NCBI GenBank assembly: GCA_965247065.1
Contig: CBDFGN010000006.1
Location: forward strand, 1,798,001-1,862,000
Direction: 5' to 3'
Length of the DNA stretch: 64,000 nt
From: CBDFGN01 sp965247065
GTDB lineage: Bacteria > Bacteroidota > Bacteroidia > Cytophagales > Cyclobacteriaceae
Shown here: positions 8,517-15,805 of the stretch, piece by piece
Layout: the number at the start of each line of letters is the position of its first letter
Position numbering within the stretch: the first letter of the stretch is position 1
Translations under genes and position numbers: made by a program
Notes under the pieces: model-generated
Databases searched by the model: none
Told to the model about the DNA's origin: nothing
Seen by the model: only the letters and a program-made list of their open reading frames with translations

Positions 8517-8601
8517 CGCAGTTCGCAGTTTCGCAGTTCGCAGTTTCGCAGTTTCGCAGTTCGCAAGTTTCGCAGATCGCAGTTCGCAGTTTCGCAGTTC
8601 G
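8517..8601. repeat. CAGTTCG/CAGTTTCG degenerate tandem repeat
   Basis: Just past the lipoprotein stop (8493), units of 7 or 8 bp, CAGTTCG and CAGTTTCG, alternate with a few variants such as CAAGTTTCG and CAGATCG. A short version of the same repeat precedes the second GH32 gene at about 10955-10982, so it marks the left edge of both units of the 2.4-kb duplication. Confidence 0.85.
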
Positions 8602-10729
8602 TGCTCGTTGTTAATGGTTGCGATCCAGCATTATCTCAGGAGTGCTTTGGACAATCTCTGAGGACTCTGCCGCTTATTGAGCATGTTTCGGCTTAACTTA
8701 ACCGCATAGAGATCGGAGAAGTTACACAGGAAAAGGGGAATCGCCCCTAAAGGAATCGCCAGATCAACGAATCAACAAATCAACATTTCTACAATTCAAC
8801 AGTTCAACAATTCAACAATTCAACAATCTTCCACCCATCAACATCAAATTTTCAGCGCATTAATCCCAGAAAAGTCATATTATGCATTCTTGATTATATT
8901 GACCACCTCTATTTATCAACCACATAGCCGTAACCATGAAAAACCTTCAGTTTAATTACATCTTGATCATCCTTTTGTCCGCTCTGATCGCTTGTCAGAC
9001 CGAGACGTCAAAAGACCCGTCAACAGATGTTTCAGAAACAGCCTGGGAAGCTGGTTTACCTGTACCAAAATCGGTTGTCAGATCGACCCGCGCGCTTAGA
9101 GAACGCCTACTTTCCGATCCTCACCGCCCGGCCTACCACTTTGCCGTCCCTGAGGACGATGGAAGACCCGGGGATCCTAATGGTGCATTTTACGCCAATG
9201 GTCGCTACCACCTGATGTATCTGTATAAGCGAGAGGGAAGCGGCTTTGCTTATGGCCACATATCCAGTAAAGACCTCCTTCACTGGAGGCATCATCCTGA
9301 TGCCATTGGGCCAAGCGACGGCGATAACGGCATCTTTAGCGGTGGAGGATTTGTTGACGATGACGGAAAGGTTGTCATCACCTATTGGGAGTTCATGGGC
9401 CTTGAAGTTGAGAAACAGCATAACGATGGAACCTATAGCGGACGACCCTTTGGGATCGGGATAGCTGAAAGCACCGATGAACATTTTAATACGTGGACCA
9501 AGGTGCCGGAAAACCCGGTGATCGCGTCAACACACTGGGGAATTACCGAAACAACCGACGAGGAGGGCAATGAAGTCATTTATGGTTCATCTGATCCTTC
9601 CCAGATCTGGAAGGAGGATGGGAGGTATTATATGCTGACTGGAAATCTGTTGGTGTTGAGGAAGTACGGAACCCGGCCTGACGGACCGGCGGAAGTCGCC
9701 CGGGACGACTCGGTGAATTTTCAGGGGGACTGGCTGGACCTCTTGGTTTCTGATGATATGAAAAACTGGGAGTATATGCACCGGTTTTATGAGTCCGATC
9801 GCAATTGGACTGCCAAAACCGAAGACAACATGTGTCCCAGCTTCCTGCCGCTGCCTTCCAGTCCGGACGGAGGGGAGCCCAGCGATAAGCACTTGCTATT
9901 ATTTATCAGCCACAACATAGGCTGCCAATATTATGTGGGATCTTATCGAGATGATAAATTTTACCCGGATAATCACGGACGGATGACCTGGGACGACAAC
10001 GATTACTTTGCACCCGAAGCCCTCATGGATGGTGACGGCCGGCAAATTATGTGGGCCTGGATACATGACGGGGTCCACGATAGCATTGCCAACGATCCAC
10101 TTTTGAAAAGTAAGGATCGAGCGGTAAGAAATGCCCGTCGACGGGAGTTATGGGAGCAGGATTACTATGGCTGGACCGGCGTTTATGGACTTCCTCGTTC
10201 TTTATGGTTGGGAGGTGACGGCACCCTGAGAATGCGTCCTGTCAAGGAACTGGCAGAGCTTCGGTACAACGAAAAGACACAAACAGATCTGACCGTTTCG
10301 GCAGATTCTGAATTAGCCCTGGATGGATTCGGTAATCGATATCTCGAACTGGAAATTGTGTTTGAACCCAGCCAGGCTTCCCAATTAGGCGTCAAGATTG
10401 GTGTTTCCGACGATGGCAGAGAGGAAACTTCATTGTTCTACGATGCTGCCAACAAGGAGCTGACCGTCGATGCAATGAAATCCAGTATAGATCCGAGGGG
10501 ACTAACGATCGACAGCGGGCCATTTGAACTTAGGGATGGTGAACCCTTGACTTTGAGGGTGTTTGTTGATGGAGGAATCGTCGAAGTGTATGCTAACGAC
10601 CGCCAAGCCCTGGGTCGACGCTTCTATCCGGCCCTTGGAGGTACCGGAGTGAAGCTGTTCGCCAAAGGAGGCGAGGCCAGGGTATCCTCGGTTAAAGCCT
10701 GGGAGGTCATGCCGACGAATCCGTATTAA
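8602..10729 (+). repeat. GH32 tandem duplication, copy 1
   Basis: The 330-bp non-coding leader plus GH32 gene in this copy matches 10984-13102 nearly base for base in the leader. Both contain GCTTTGGACAATCTC, TCAGCGCATTAATCCCAG and CTTGATTATATTGACCACC. The offset is 2382 at the left side and 2373 at the GH32 start codon, so copy 2 lost 9 bp in the leader. The leader includes an AACAATTC-like run (8785-8825) of about 9-bp periodicity. Confidence 0.85.
8936..10729 (+). CDS. GH32-like glycosidase lipoprotein, copy 1
   Basis: This 597-residue protein has a lipoprotein signal ending at Cys20 (ALIAC). The five-bladed propeller domain carries the nucleophile motif GDPNG with Asp80, then HISSKDLLHW, GIFSGG (about 133) and SDP (Asp220) in the place of the family RDP. 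The family acid/base motif ECP is replaced by NMCP: the residue before Cys300 is Met, and the nearest Glu is Glu296 (TEDNMCP). The C-terminal beta-sandwich has VFVDGGIVEVYAND, typical of GH32. Family members hydrolyse fructans or related fructosides; substrate here is uncertain. It is the upstream member of a tandem pair (about 43 differences in 597 residues with copy 2, about 93% identity by hand count). It is exported, and anchored at a membrane surface. Confidence 0.85.
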   Translation: MKNLQFNYILIILLSALIACQTETSKDPSTDVSETAWEAGLPVPKSVVRSTRALRERLLSDPHRPAYHFAVPEDDGRPGDPNGAFYANGRYHLMYLYKREGSGFAYGHISSKDLLHWRHHPDAIGPSDGDNGIFSGGGFVDDDGKVVITYWEFMGLEVEKQHNDGTYSGRPFGIGIAESTDEHFNTWTKVPENPVIASTHWGITETTDEEGNEVIYGSSDPSQIWKEDGRYYMLTGNLLVLRKYGTRPDGPAEVARDDSVNFQGDWLDLLVSDDMKNWEYMHRFYESDRNWTAKTEDNMCPSFLPLPSSPDGGEPSDKHLLLFISHNIGCQYYVGSYRDDKFYPDNHGRMTWDDNDYFAPEALMDGDGRQIMWAWIHDGVHDSIANDPLLKSKDRAVRNARRRELWEQDYYGWTGVYGLPRSLWLGGDGTLRMRPVKELAELRYNEKTQTDLTVSADSELALDGFGNRYLELEIVFEPSQASQLGVKIGVSDDGREETSLFYDAANKELTVDAMKSSIDPRGLTIDSGPFELRDGEPLTLRVFVDGGIVEVYANDRQALGRRFYPALGGTGVKLFAKGGEARVSSVKAWEVMPTNPY

Positions 10730-10730
10730 A

Positions 10731-10954
10731 CAGTGTAGCAGTTTTGCAGTGTAGCAGTTTTGCAGTGTAGCAGTTTTGCAGTGTAGCAGTTTTGCAGTGT
10801 AGCAGTTTTGCAGTGTAGCAGTTTTGCAGTGTAGCAGTTTTGCAGTGTAGCAGTTTTGCAGTGTAGCAGTTTTGCAGTGTAGCAGTTTTGCAGTGTAGCA
10901 GTTTTGCAGTGTAGCAGTTTTGCAGTGTAGCAGTGTAGCAGTGTAGCAGTTTTG
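10731..10954. repeat. 16-bp minisatellite of CAGT octamers
   Basis: It begins one base after the stop codon of GH32 copy 1. Twelve uninterrupted copies of the 16-mer CAGTGTAGCAGTTTTG run from 10731 to 10922. Two 8-bp half units CAGTGTAG follow (10923-10938), then a thirteenth 16-mer (10939-10954). The 16-mer is itself two octamers of the form CAGTNNNG. It passes into CAGTTCG-type units shared with 8517-8601. The sequence identity of the twelve units points to recent expansion, probably with length variation between isolates. Confidence 0.95.
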
Positions 10955-10983
10955 CAGTTCGCAGTTCCCAGTTTCGCAGTTCG

Positions 10984-13102
10984 TACTCGTTGTTAATGGT
11001 TGCGATCCAGCATTATCTCAGGAGTGCTTTGGACAATCTCTGAGGACTCTGACGCTTATTGAGCATGTTTCGGCCTAACTTAACCGCGTAGAGATCAGAG
11101 AAGTCACACAGGAAAAGGGAATCGCCCCTAAAGGAACCGCCAGATCAACGAATCAACAAATCAACATTTCTACAATTCAAAAGTTAACAATTCAACAATC
11201 TTTCCACCCATCAAAATCAAATTTTCAGCGCATTAATCCCAGAAAAGTCATATTATGCATTCTTGATTATATTGACCACCTCCATTCATCAACCCGATAG
11301 CCGTAACCATGAAAGACCTTCAGTTTAATTACATCTTGATCATCCTTCTGTCTGCTCTGATCGCTTGTCAGACCGAGACGTCAAGAGAGCCGTCAACAGA
11401 TGTTTCAGAAACAGCCTGGGAAGCTGGTTTACCAGTCCCGAAGTCTGTAGTTAGATCCACTCGCGCGCTTAGAGAACGCCTTCTTACCGATCCTCACCGC
11501 CCGGCTTACCACTTTGCCGTACCTGAGGACGACGGAAGACCCGGGGATCCCAATGGTGCATTCTATGCCAATGGCCGCTATCATCTGATGTATCTCTACA
11601 AGCGAGAGGGAAGCGGCTTTGCCTACGGCCACATCTCGAGCAAAGACCTGCTCCACTGGAGACATCATCCTGATGCTATTGGGCCAGGCGATGGCGATAA
11701 TGGCATTTTCAGTGGTGGAGGATTTGTGGATGACGACGGGAAGGTAATCATCACCTATTGGGAGTTCATGGGCCTTGAGGTTGAGAAACAGCACAACGAT
11801 GGAACGTACAGCGGACGACCCTTCGGCATCGGGATAGCTGAAAGCACCGATGAACATTTTAATACCTGGACCAAGGTTCCGGAAAATCCGGTGATTCCCT
11901 CCACCCACTGGGGAATCACCCAAATTACCAATGAGGATGACGAAGAGGTAATCTACGGTTCTGCCGACCCTTCTCAAATCTGGAAAAAGGATGGAAGATA
12001 CTATATGTTAACTGGGAATCTGCTGGTTCTCTGGAAATTTGGGAGGAAGTGGGATGGACCTGCTGAAGTCCCCAGGGAAGACTCGGTGGACTTTCAAGGC
12101 GATTGGCTAGATCTATTCGTTTCCGATGATATGAAAAACTGGGAATATATGCACAGGTTTTATGAGTCCGATCGCAATTGGACCGCCAAGACTGAAGACA
12201 ACATGTGTCCCAGTTTCCTGCCCTTACCTTCCAGCCCTGACGGAGGGGAGCCCAGCGATAAGCACTTGCTGTTATTCATCAGCCATAACATTGGCTGCCA
12301 GTATTATGTGGGTTCCTATCGTGATGATAAATTTTACCCGGATAGTCATGGAAGAATGACCTGGGACGACAACGATTACTTCGCACCCGAAGCTCTCATG
12401 GATGGGGACGGCCGGCAGATCATGTGGGCCTGGATACATGACGGGGTCCATGATAGCATCGCCAACGATCCGCTTTTGAAAAGTAAGGATCGAGCGGTAC
12501 GAAATGCCCGGCGTCGGGAATTATGGGAAAAGGACTACTACGGGTGGACCGGTGTTTATGGCCTTCCTCGTTCGCTGTGGTTGGGAGAAGATGGCACCCT
12601 AAGAATGCGACCCGTGAAGGAACTGGCTAACCTCCGGCAGAATGAAAGGCAACAAGCAGACCTAACCATTGCCGCAGATTCTGAATTAGTTCTGGACGGT
12701 TTCGGTAACCGCTACCTTGAACTTGAAATTGTATTTGAGCCAAGCGAAGCAACTCAATTGGGGGTTAAGATTGGCGTTTCTGATGACGCAAGAGAGGAAA
12801 CTGCATTATTCTATGATGCTGCCAACAAAGAGATAACTGTCGACGCAATGAAATCCAGCATCGACCCAAGGGGACTGACAATCGACAGCGGGCCATTCGA
12901 GCTCAGAGAAGGTGAGCCTCTGACTCTACGGGTGTTTGTTGATGGAGGAATCGTTGAGGTGTATGCCAACGACCGGCAAGCCCTGGGGCGTCGATTTTAT
13001 CCTGCTTTGGGCGGTACGGGAGTAAAACTGTTTGCCAAGGGTGGAGACGCCAAAGTATCCTCGGTCAAAGCGTGGGAGGTTATGCCGACGAATCCGTATT
13101 AG
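10984..13102 (+). repeat. GH32 tandem duplication, copy 2
   Basis: Second unit of the direct duplication described at 8602-10729. The leader from ACTCGTTGTTAATGG onward is almost identical to copy 1, except for small deletions in the AACAATTC run. The coding parts have the same length. Both units start at CAGTTTCG-type repeats, which suggests recombination between such repeats made the duplication. Confidence 0.85.
11309..13102 (+). CDS. GH32-like glycosidase lipoprotein, copy 2
   Basis: This 597-residue paralogue of the gene at 8936-10729 has the same architecture: lipobox Cys20, nucleophile Asp80 in GDPNG, ADP at 219-221, and TEDNMCP at 295-301, again without the usual Glu next to Cys. The beta-sandwich end is AWEVMPTNPY. 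Differences concentrate in two loops: residues about 205-220 (ITQITNEDDEE) and 241-262 (LWKFGRKWDGPAEVPRE). In this fold those loops lie near the substrate side, so the copies may prefer different substrates; this is inference. Start and ribosome-binding context (CCGTAACCATGAAAGACC) are the same as in copy 1. The gene ends before a GAGGATT-type tandem repeat and an IS3 element. Confidence 0.85.
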   Translation: MKDLQFNYILIILLSALIACQTETSREPSTDVSETAWEAGLPVPKSVVRSTRALRERLLTDPHRPAYHFAVPEDDGRPGDPNGAFYANGRYHLMYLYKREGSGFAYGHISSKDLLHWRHHPDAIGPGDGDNGIFSGGGFVDDDGKVIITYWEFMGLEVEKQHNDGTYSGRPFGIGIAESTDEHFNTWTKVPENPVIPSTHWGITQITNEDDEEVIYGSADPSQIWKKDGRYYMLTGNLLVLWKFGRKWDGPAEVPREDSVDFQGDWLDLFVSDDMKNWEYMHRFYESDRNWTAKTEDNMCPSFLPLPSSPDGGEPSDKHLLLFISHNIGCQYYVGSYRDDKFYPDSHGRMTWDDNDYFAPEALMDGDGRQIMWAWIHDGVHDSIANDPLLKSKDRAVRNARRRELWEKDYYGWTGVYGLPRSLWLGEDGTLRMRPVKELANLRQNERQQADLTIAADSELVLDGFGNRYLELEIVFEPSEATQLGVKIGVSDDAREETALFYDAANKEITVDAMKSSIDPRGLTIDSGPFELREGEPLTLRVFVDGGIVEVYANDRQALGRRFYPALGGTGVKLFAKGGDAKVSSVKAWEVMPTNPY

Positions 13103-13110
13103 GGAATGAT

Positions 13111-13138
13111 TGAGGATTGAGGATTGAGGATTGAGGAT
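13111..13138. repeat. TGAGGAT heptamer, four tandem copies
   Basis: Four exact copies of TGAGGAT start 9 bp after the stop of GH32 copy 2. The run is followed by a small palindromic tract, GTACGTTGTACG (13143-13154), and then by the IS3 left end. Confidence 0.9.
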
Positions 13139-13195
13139 TGATGTACGTTGTACGTCCCTGATATAGGTTGACCACTTTTTAAACGATCGACTTAT

Positions 13196-13594
13196 ATGAA
13201 AGCAACCCAAAAAGCCATTCGAAAGAAGCGAGTATTCAGTGATGAATTGAAGCGGGCCATTGTTACGGAATTTGAAAGTGGAAAGTACAGTGTCCCTCAA
13301 CTGGAGAAACTTCATGGGATCAACAACGCAAACATTTACCGTTGGATCTACAAATTCTCTACCTTTAACGAGAGAGGCTATCGAATTCTGGAGATGAAAA
13401 AAAGCACTACATCAAAGGTTAACGATTTAGAAAAACGGATTAAGGAGTTGGAACGTGTGGTAGGTCAAAAACAGATCAAGATTGATTATTACGAAAAGAT
13501 GATCGATCTGGCCAAGGAGGAATTGGATATCGATCTGAAAAAAAACTTCGACACCCCACAATCAACTGGTTCCGGAAAAACCAAAGGAAAGTAA
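13196..13594 (+). CDS. IS3-family transposase OrfA
   Basis: This 132-residue protein has an N-terminal helix-turn-helix (RVFSDELKRAIVTEFESGK, then SVPQLEKLHGINNANIYRWIYKF, residues about 12-60). A leucine-zipper-like coiled coil follows (VNDLEKRIKELERVVGQKQIKIDYYEKMI, about 78-106) that serves multimerisation in IS3 enzymes. It binds the element ends. The 3' part contains a -1 slippery heptamer, so the full transposase is expected as an OrfAB fusion. Start is ATG 13196, 41 nt inside the left end. Confidence 0.88.
   Translation: MKATQKAIRKKRVFSDELKRAIVTEFESGKYSVPQLEKLHGINNANIYRWIYKFSTFNERGYRILEMKKSTTSKVNDLEKRIKELERVVGQKQIKIDYYEKMIDLAKEELDIDLKKNFDTPQSTGSGKTKGK
13540..13546 (+). promoter_or_regulatory. 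A AAA AAC programmed -1 frameshift site
   Basis: Codons AAA (13541-13543) and AAC (13544-13546) of orfA are preceded by A, giving the in-phase heptamer A-AAA-AAC, a classical -1 slip site. After slipping, the reading frame (KLRHPTINWFRKNQRKVNF) stays open and joins OrfB at its ATG 13603. A small hairpin with arms TGGTT and AACCA lies about 20 nt downstream and could stimulate pausing. Confidence 0.6.
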
Positions 13595-13602
13595 ATTTCT
13601 CG

Positions 13603-14454
13603 ATGAATCAGCTCTATCGTGCCATAGGAATCAGCAAACAGGCAATACATCAGTATGCAACCAGGCAAGCTGTCTTTGATCAAAAGGTAGAACAGCTGGT
13701 CCTGGAAGCTGATGGGATACGCCAGGAACATCCTGGTTGTGGGGTGGAAAAAATGTACCGGACCTTAAAACCCGGATTTATCGGCAGAGATCGCTTTGTA
13801 GACCTTTTAATGAGTCTTGGTTACCGTTTGAGAAGAGCCAAGAACTATAAACGAACTACCCGGGCTTCGAAGCTTTATTATCCAAACCTGATCAAAGGAT
13901 TTGAACTAACGTCTCCTTCAACGGTCTGGCAATCAGACATCACCTTCATAGAAGTGGGAAACCGGTTTTATTACGGGGTCTTTATTCTGGATGTCTATAC
14001 CCGAAAAATAGTAGGCTACCAGGTATCGGATCATATGCGGGCTACAGCGAACGTAAAGGCATTGCTCATTGCCTTGAAAGATCATCCCCCTCCCCGGATC
14101 CATCATTCCGACAGAGGAGGTCAATACATCTACGAAGAATATGTAGACCTACTAAAATCCAACCGATGTGATATCAGCATGGGGCTAACCGCTCAGGATA
14201 ATGCGTATGCAGAGCGCTTTCACAGGACCTTGAAAGAAGAATATTTGCATTACTGGAAGCCGACCAATTTCTATCAACTGAAAAGGTATGTCAAAAGAGC
14301 GGTTGACCATTATAATCAAAAAAGAACCCATGAAAACTTAAACGATGTTTCACCCATGGATTTTGAAAAGGACTGGTCCTTGTTGCCAATTAACCGAAGA
14401 CCTTCATTGTCCATATTTAATGATGAATTATTAACCAAAAGTGGTCAACACTAA
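13603..14454 (+). CDS. IS3-family transposase OrfB (DDE integrase)
   Basis: This 283-residue protein, or the second half of an OrfAB fusion, starts at ATG 13603, 9 nt after the orfA stop and in the -1 frame. It carries HTH_21-like QEHPGCGVEKMYRTL, then the rve integrase core. The DDE triad is Asp in WQSDITFIEV, Asp in IHHSDRGGQY, and Glu in AYAERFHRTLKEEYL. The rest is typical (YNQKRTHENLNDVSPMDFE). It catalyses excision as a circle and integration of the element. No damage is visible. Confidence 0.9.
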   Translation: MNQLYRAIGISKQAIHQYATRQAVFDQKVEQLVLEADGIRQEHPGCGVEKMYRTLKPGFIGRDRFVDLLMSLGYRLRRAKNYKRTTRASKLYYPNLIKGFELTSPSTVWQSDITFIEVGNRFYYGVFILDVYTRKIVGYQVSDHMRATANVKALLIALKDHPPPRIHHSDRGGQYIYEEYVDLLKSNRCDISMGLTAQDNAYAERFHRTLKEEYLHYWKPTNFYQLKRYVKRAVDHYNQKRTHENLNDVSPMDFEKDWSLLPINRRPSLSIFNDELLTKSGQH

Positions 14455-14461
14455 TCAGGGA

Positions 14462-15443
14462 TCTTCAGGGAGCCTACTGGTCCACCAGCGGGCTATTTCA
14501 GGTCGAAGGACATGTATGAATGGGAGCACCTTGGCTACTTCATTGACCAGGATCAGAGAATTGTACATGATTGGGAAGACCTGTCCTGCCCTGATTTCTT
14601 TCCCATTGGCGACAAACATATGTTATTATTCATCAGCCACAACCTGGGCACTCAATACTATGTTGGTGATTACAAAAACGGCAAATTCACTGTCGAAAAA
14701 CACGCCCGGATGAATTGGCCGGGAGGTACCTTCTTTGCTCCCGAACAACTGGTAGACGACAAGGGACGGAATATAATCTGGGGCTGGGTTATAGAAAGAA
14801 AGGGACCGCATCTCCCGGACTACGGATGGGCGGGGGTAATGAGCATGCCCCGCGTGGTATCCCTTTCCGATGAGGGCGAAGTGCGGATCAATCCCCCTGA
14901 AGAATTCAAAAACTTGAGGTTGAAGGGAGTAGAAGAAAAAGACATTTCACTTAAAGCGAACACCGAAAAAGAACTTGCATTGGGGGGCAAAGCTTTGGAA
15001 ATTCAGTAGAGATGAATGGCGGTTCGAAGTCGCCTTATGGGGTAAAAGTTTTCTGCTCTCCCGACGGGAAGGAAGAGACTGTGGTAAAATATGATCCGGT
15101 TGCCAAAGAACTGGTAGTCGATTTTGCAAAATCGGCCGTGAGCGGGAAAGGCAAAACCAAGATGAGACCCAACATCGTGCGAGAACCGATGCTTGAAGGT
15201 TTCCTGGAGGATGTGTCTGAACAAAGGGCCCCGTTCGAGCTTAAAGATGGAGAAACGCTAACGTTAGATATTTTCATCGATCGTTCAATTATAGAGGTGT
15301 TCGCCAACGGCAGGCAATGCGTGACACAGACGGTCTACCCTGAATTGGTAGAGAGCACCGGGGTGAAGCTGTTCAGTGGAGATGAAAAGGTAAAGGTTGA
15401 GCGGGTGCAGGCGTGGCAGTTGGCAAGGACGAATATGTATTGA
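14462..15443 (+). pseudogene. Third GH32-like gene, beheaded and frameshifted
   Basis: The readable frame begins at the IS3 right end with AGYFRSKDMYEWEHLGYF, which aligns with the middle of the GH32 copies (VSDDMKNWEYMHRF). About half of the gene upstream, including the nucleophile, is missing. The sequence continues through EDLSCPDFFPIGDKHMLLF, with Glu four residues before Cys as in the other copies. It stops at TAG 15007-15009 after LEIQ. Restoring one G there gives LEIQVEMNGG and joins the next frame, which runs to 15443 with the GH32 beta-sandwich (IFIDRSIIEVFANG). It is clearly diverged from the tandem copies, so it was a distinct neighbour and not a third unit of the duplication. Confidence 0.85.
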
Positions 15444-15805
15444 GTTGAGTTGAGAAGGTGGAGAAAGGTGCAGAAGGTTAAGAAAGGTGTAGAGGTTGAG
15501 AAAGGTTAGAAGGGTACAAAAGTTAGAGACCGAAAACAGCAAACCGAAAACTCTGTTATCTCTGCGCCTTCTCTGTGGAACTCTGGGGTTAAGCTTCGAT
15601 CAAAGATCGGCTATATGAAATTCCGAAAGCTTAACCGCCAAGGAAACGGAGTCAACCGCAGAGGAATTAGAGATAAGCATGAGGAGGTTGAGATGTTTCA
15701 TAACTTAGAGGATCAAAGCAACCGATAAACGAATCAACCAAAACGTTTGTAAAGGCTGAGAGTACCTATAAACCAAATCAATTTATCTATTAAAGAAACA
15801 TTAAT
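15444..15805. other. Intergenic with purine-rich repeats and a CTCTGTGG inverted pair
   Basis: No gene is seen. Position 15441-15516 is a degenerate purine-rich run of GAGAAAGGT, GAAGGTT and GTTGAG units starting at the stop codon. Position 15557-15596 (ATCTCTGCGCC, TTCTCTGTGG, GGGGTTAAGC) and 15626-15678 (GCTTAACCGCC, CAACCGCAGAGG, AGAGATAAGC) form an imperfect inverted pair of the dispersed CTCTGTGG family. The last 60 bp before the amidohydrolase is AT-rich. Confidence 0.55.

Larger units (their letters stand above)
13155..14461 (+). mobile_element. IS3-family insertion sequence, no target duplication
   Basis: Inverted repeats are visible. The left end reads TCCCTGATATAGGTTGACCA (from 13155). 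The right end, read inward, is TCCCTGATTAGTGTTGACCA (from 14461), 16 of 20 positions agreeing. The TG...CA core ends would be 13159 and 14457. OrfA and OrfB lie inside in the order and spacing expected for IS3. No direct repeat flanks either choice of ends. The left flank is intergenic sequence, while the right flank begins in the middle of a third GH32 gene. This suggests a deletion or rearrangement next to the element after insertion. Confidence 0.85.

Noticed and set aside
8351..8566. Minus-strand frame rich in LRNCELRNCEL
   Set aside because: It is only the translation of the CAGTTCG tandem repeat.
13154..14462. Target-site duplication of the IS3 element
   Set aside because: Bases outside either possible end (TCCC or TGAT ends) do not match, so none is claimed.
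15740..15800. Possible thiamine pyrophosphate riboswitch (GGCTGAGAGTACC)
   Set aside because: Only the CTGAGA word is present; the other conserved helices are missing and the downstream gene is not a thiamine gene.
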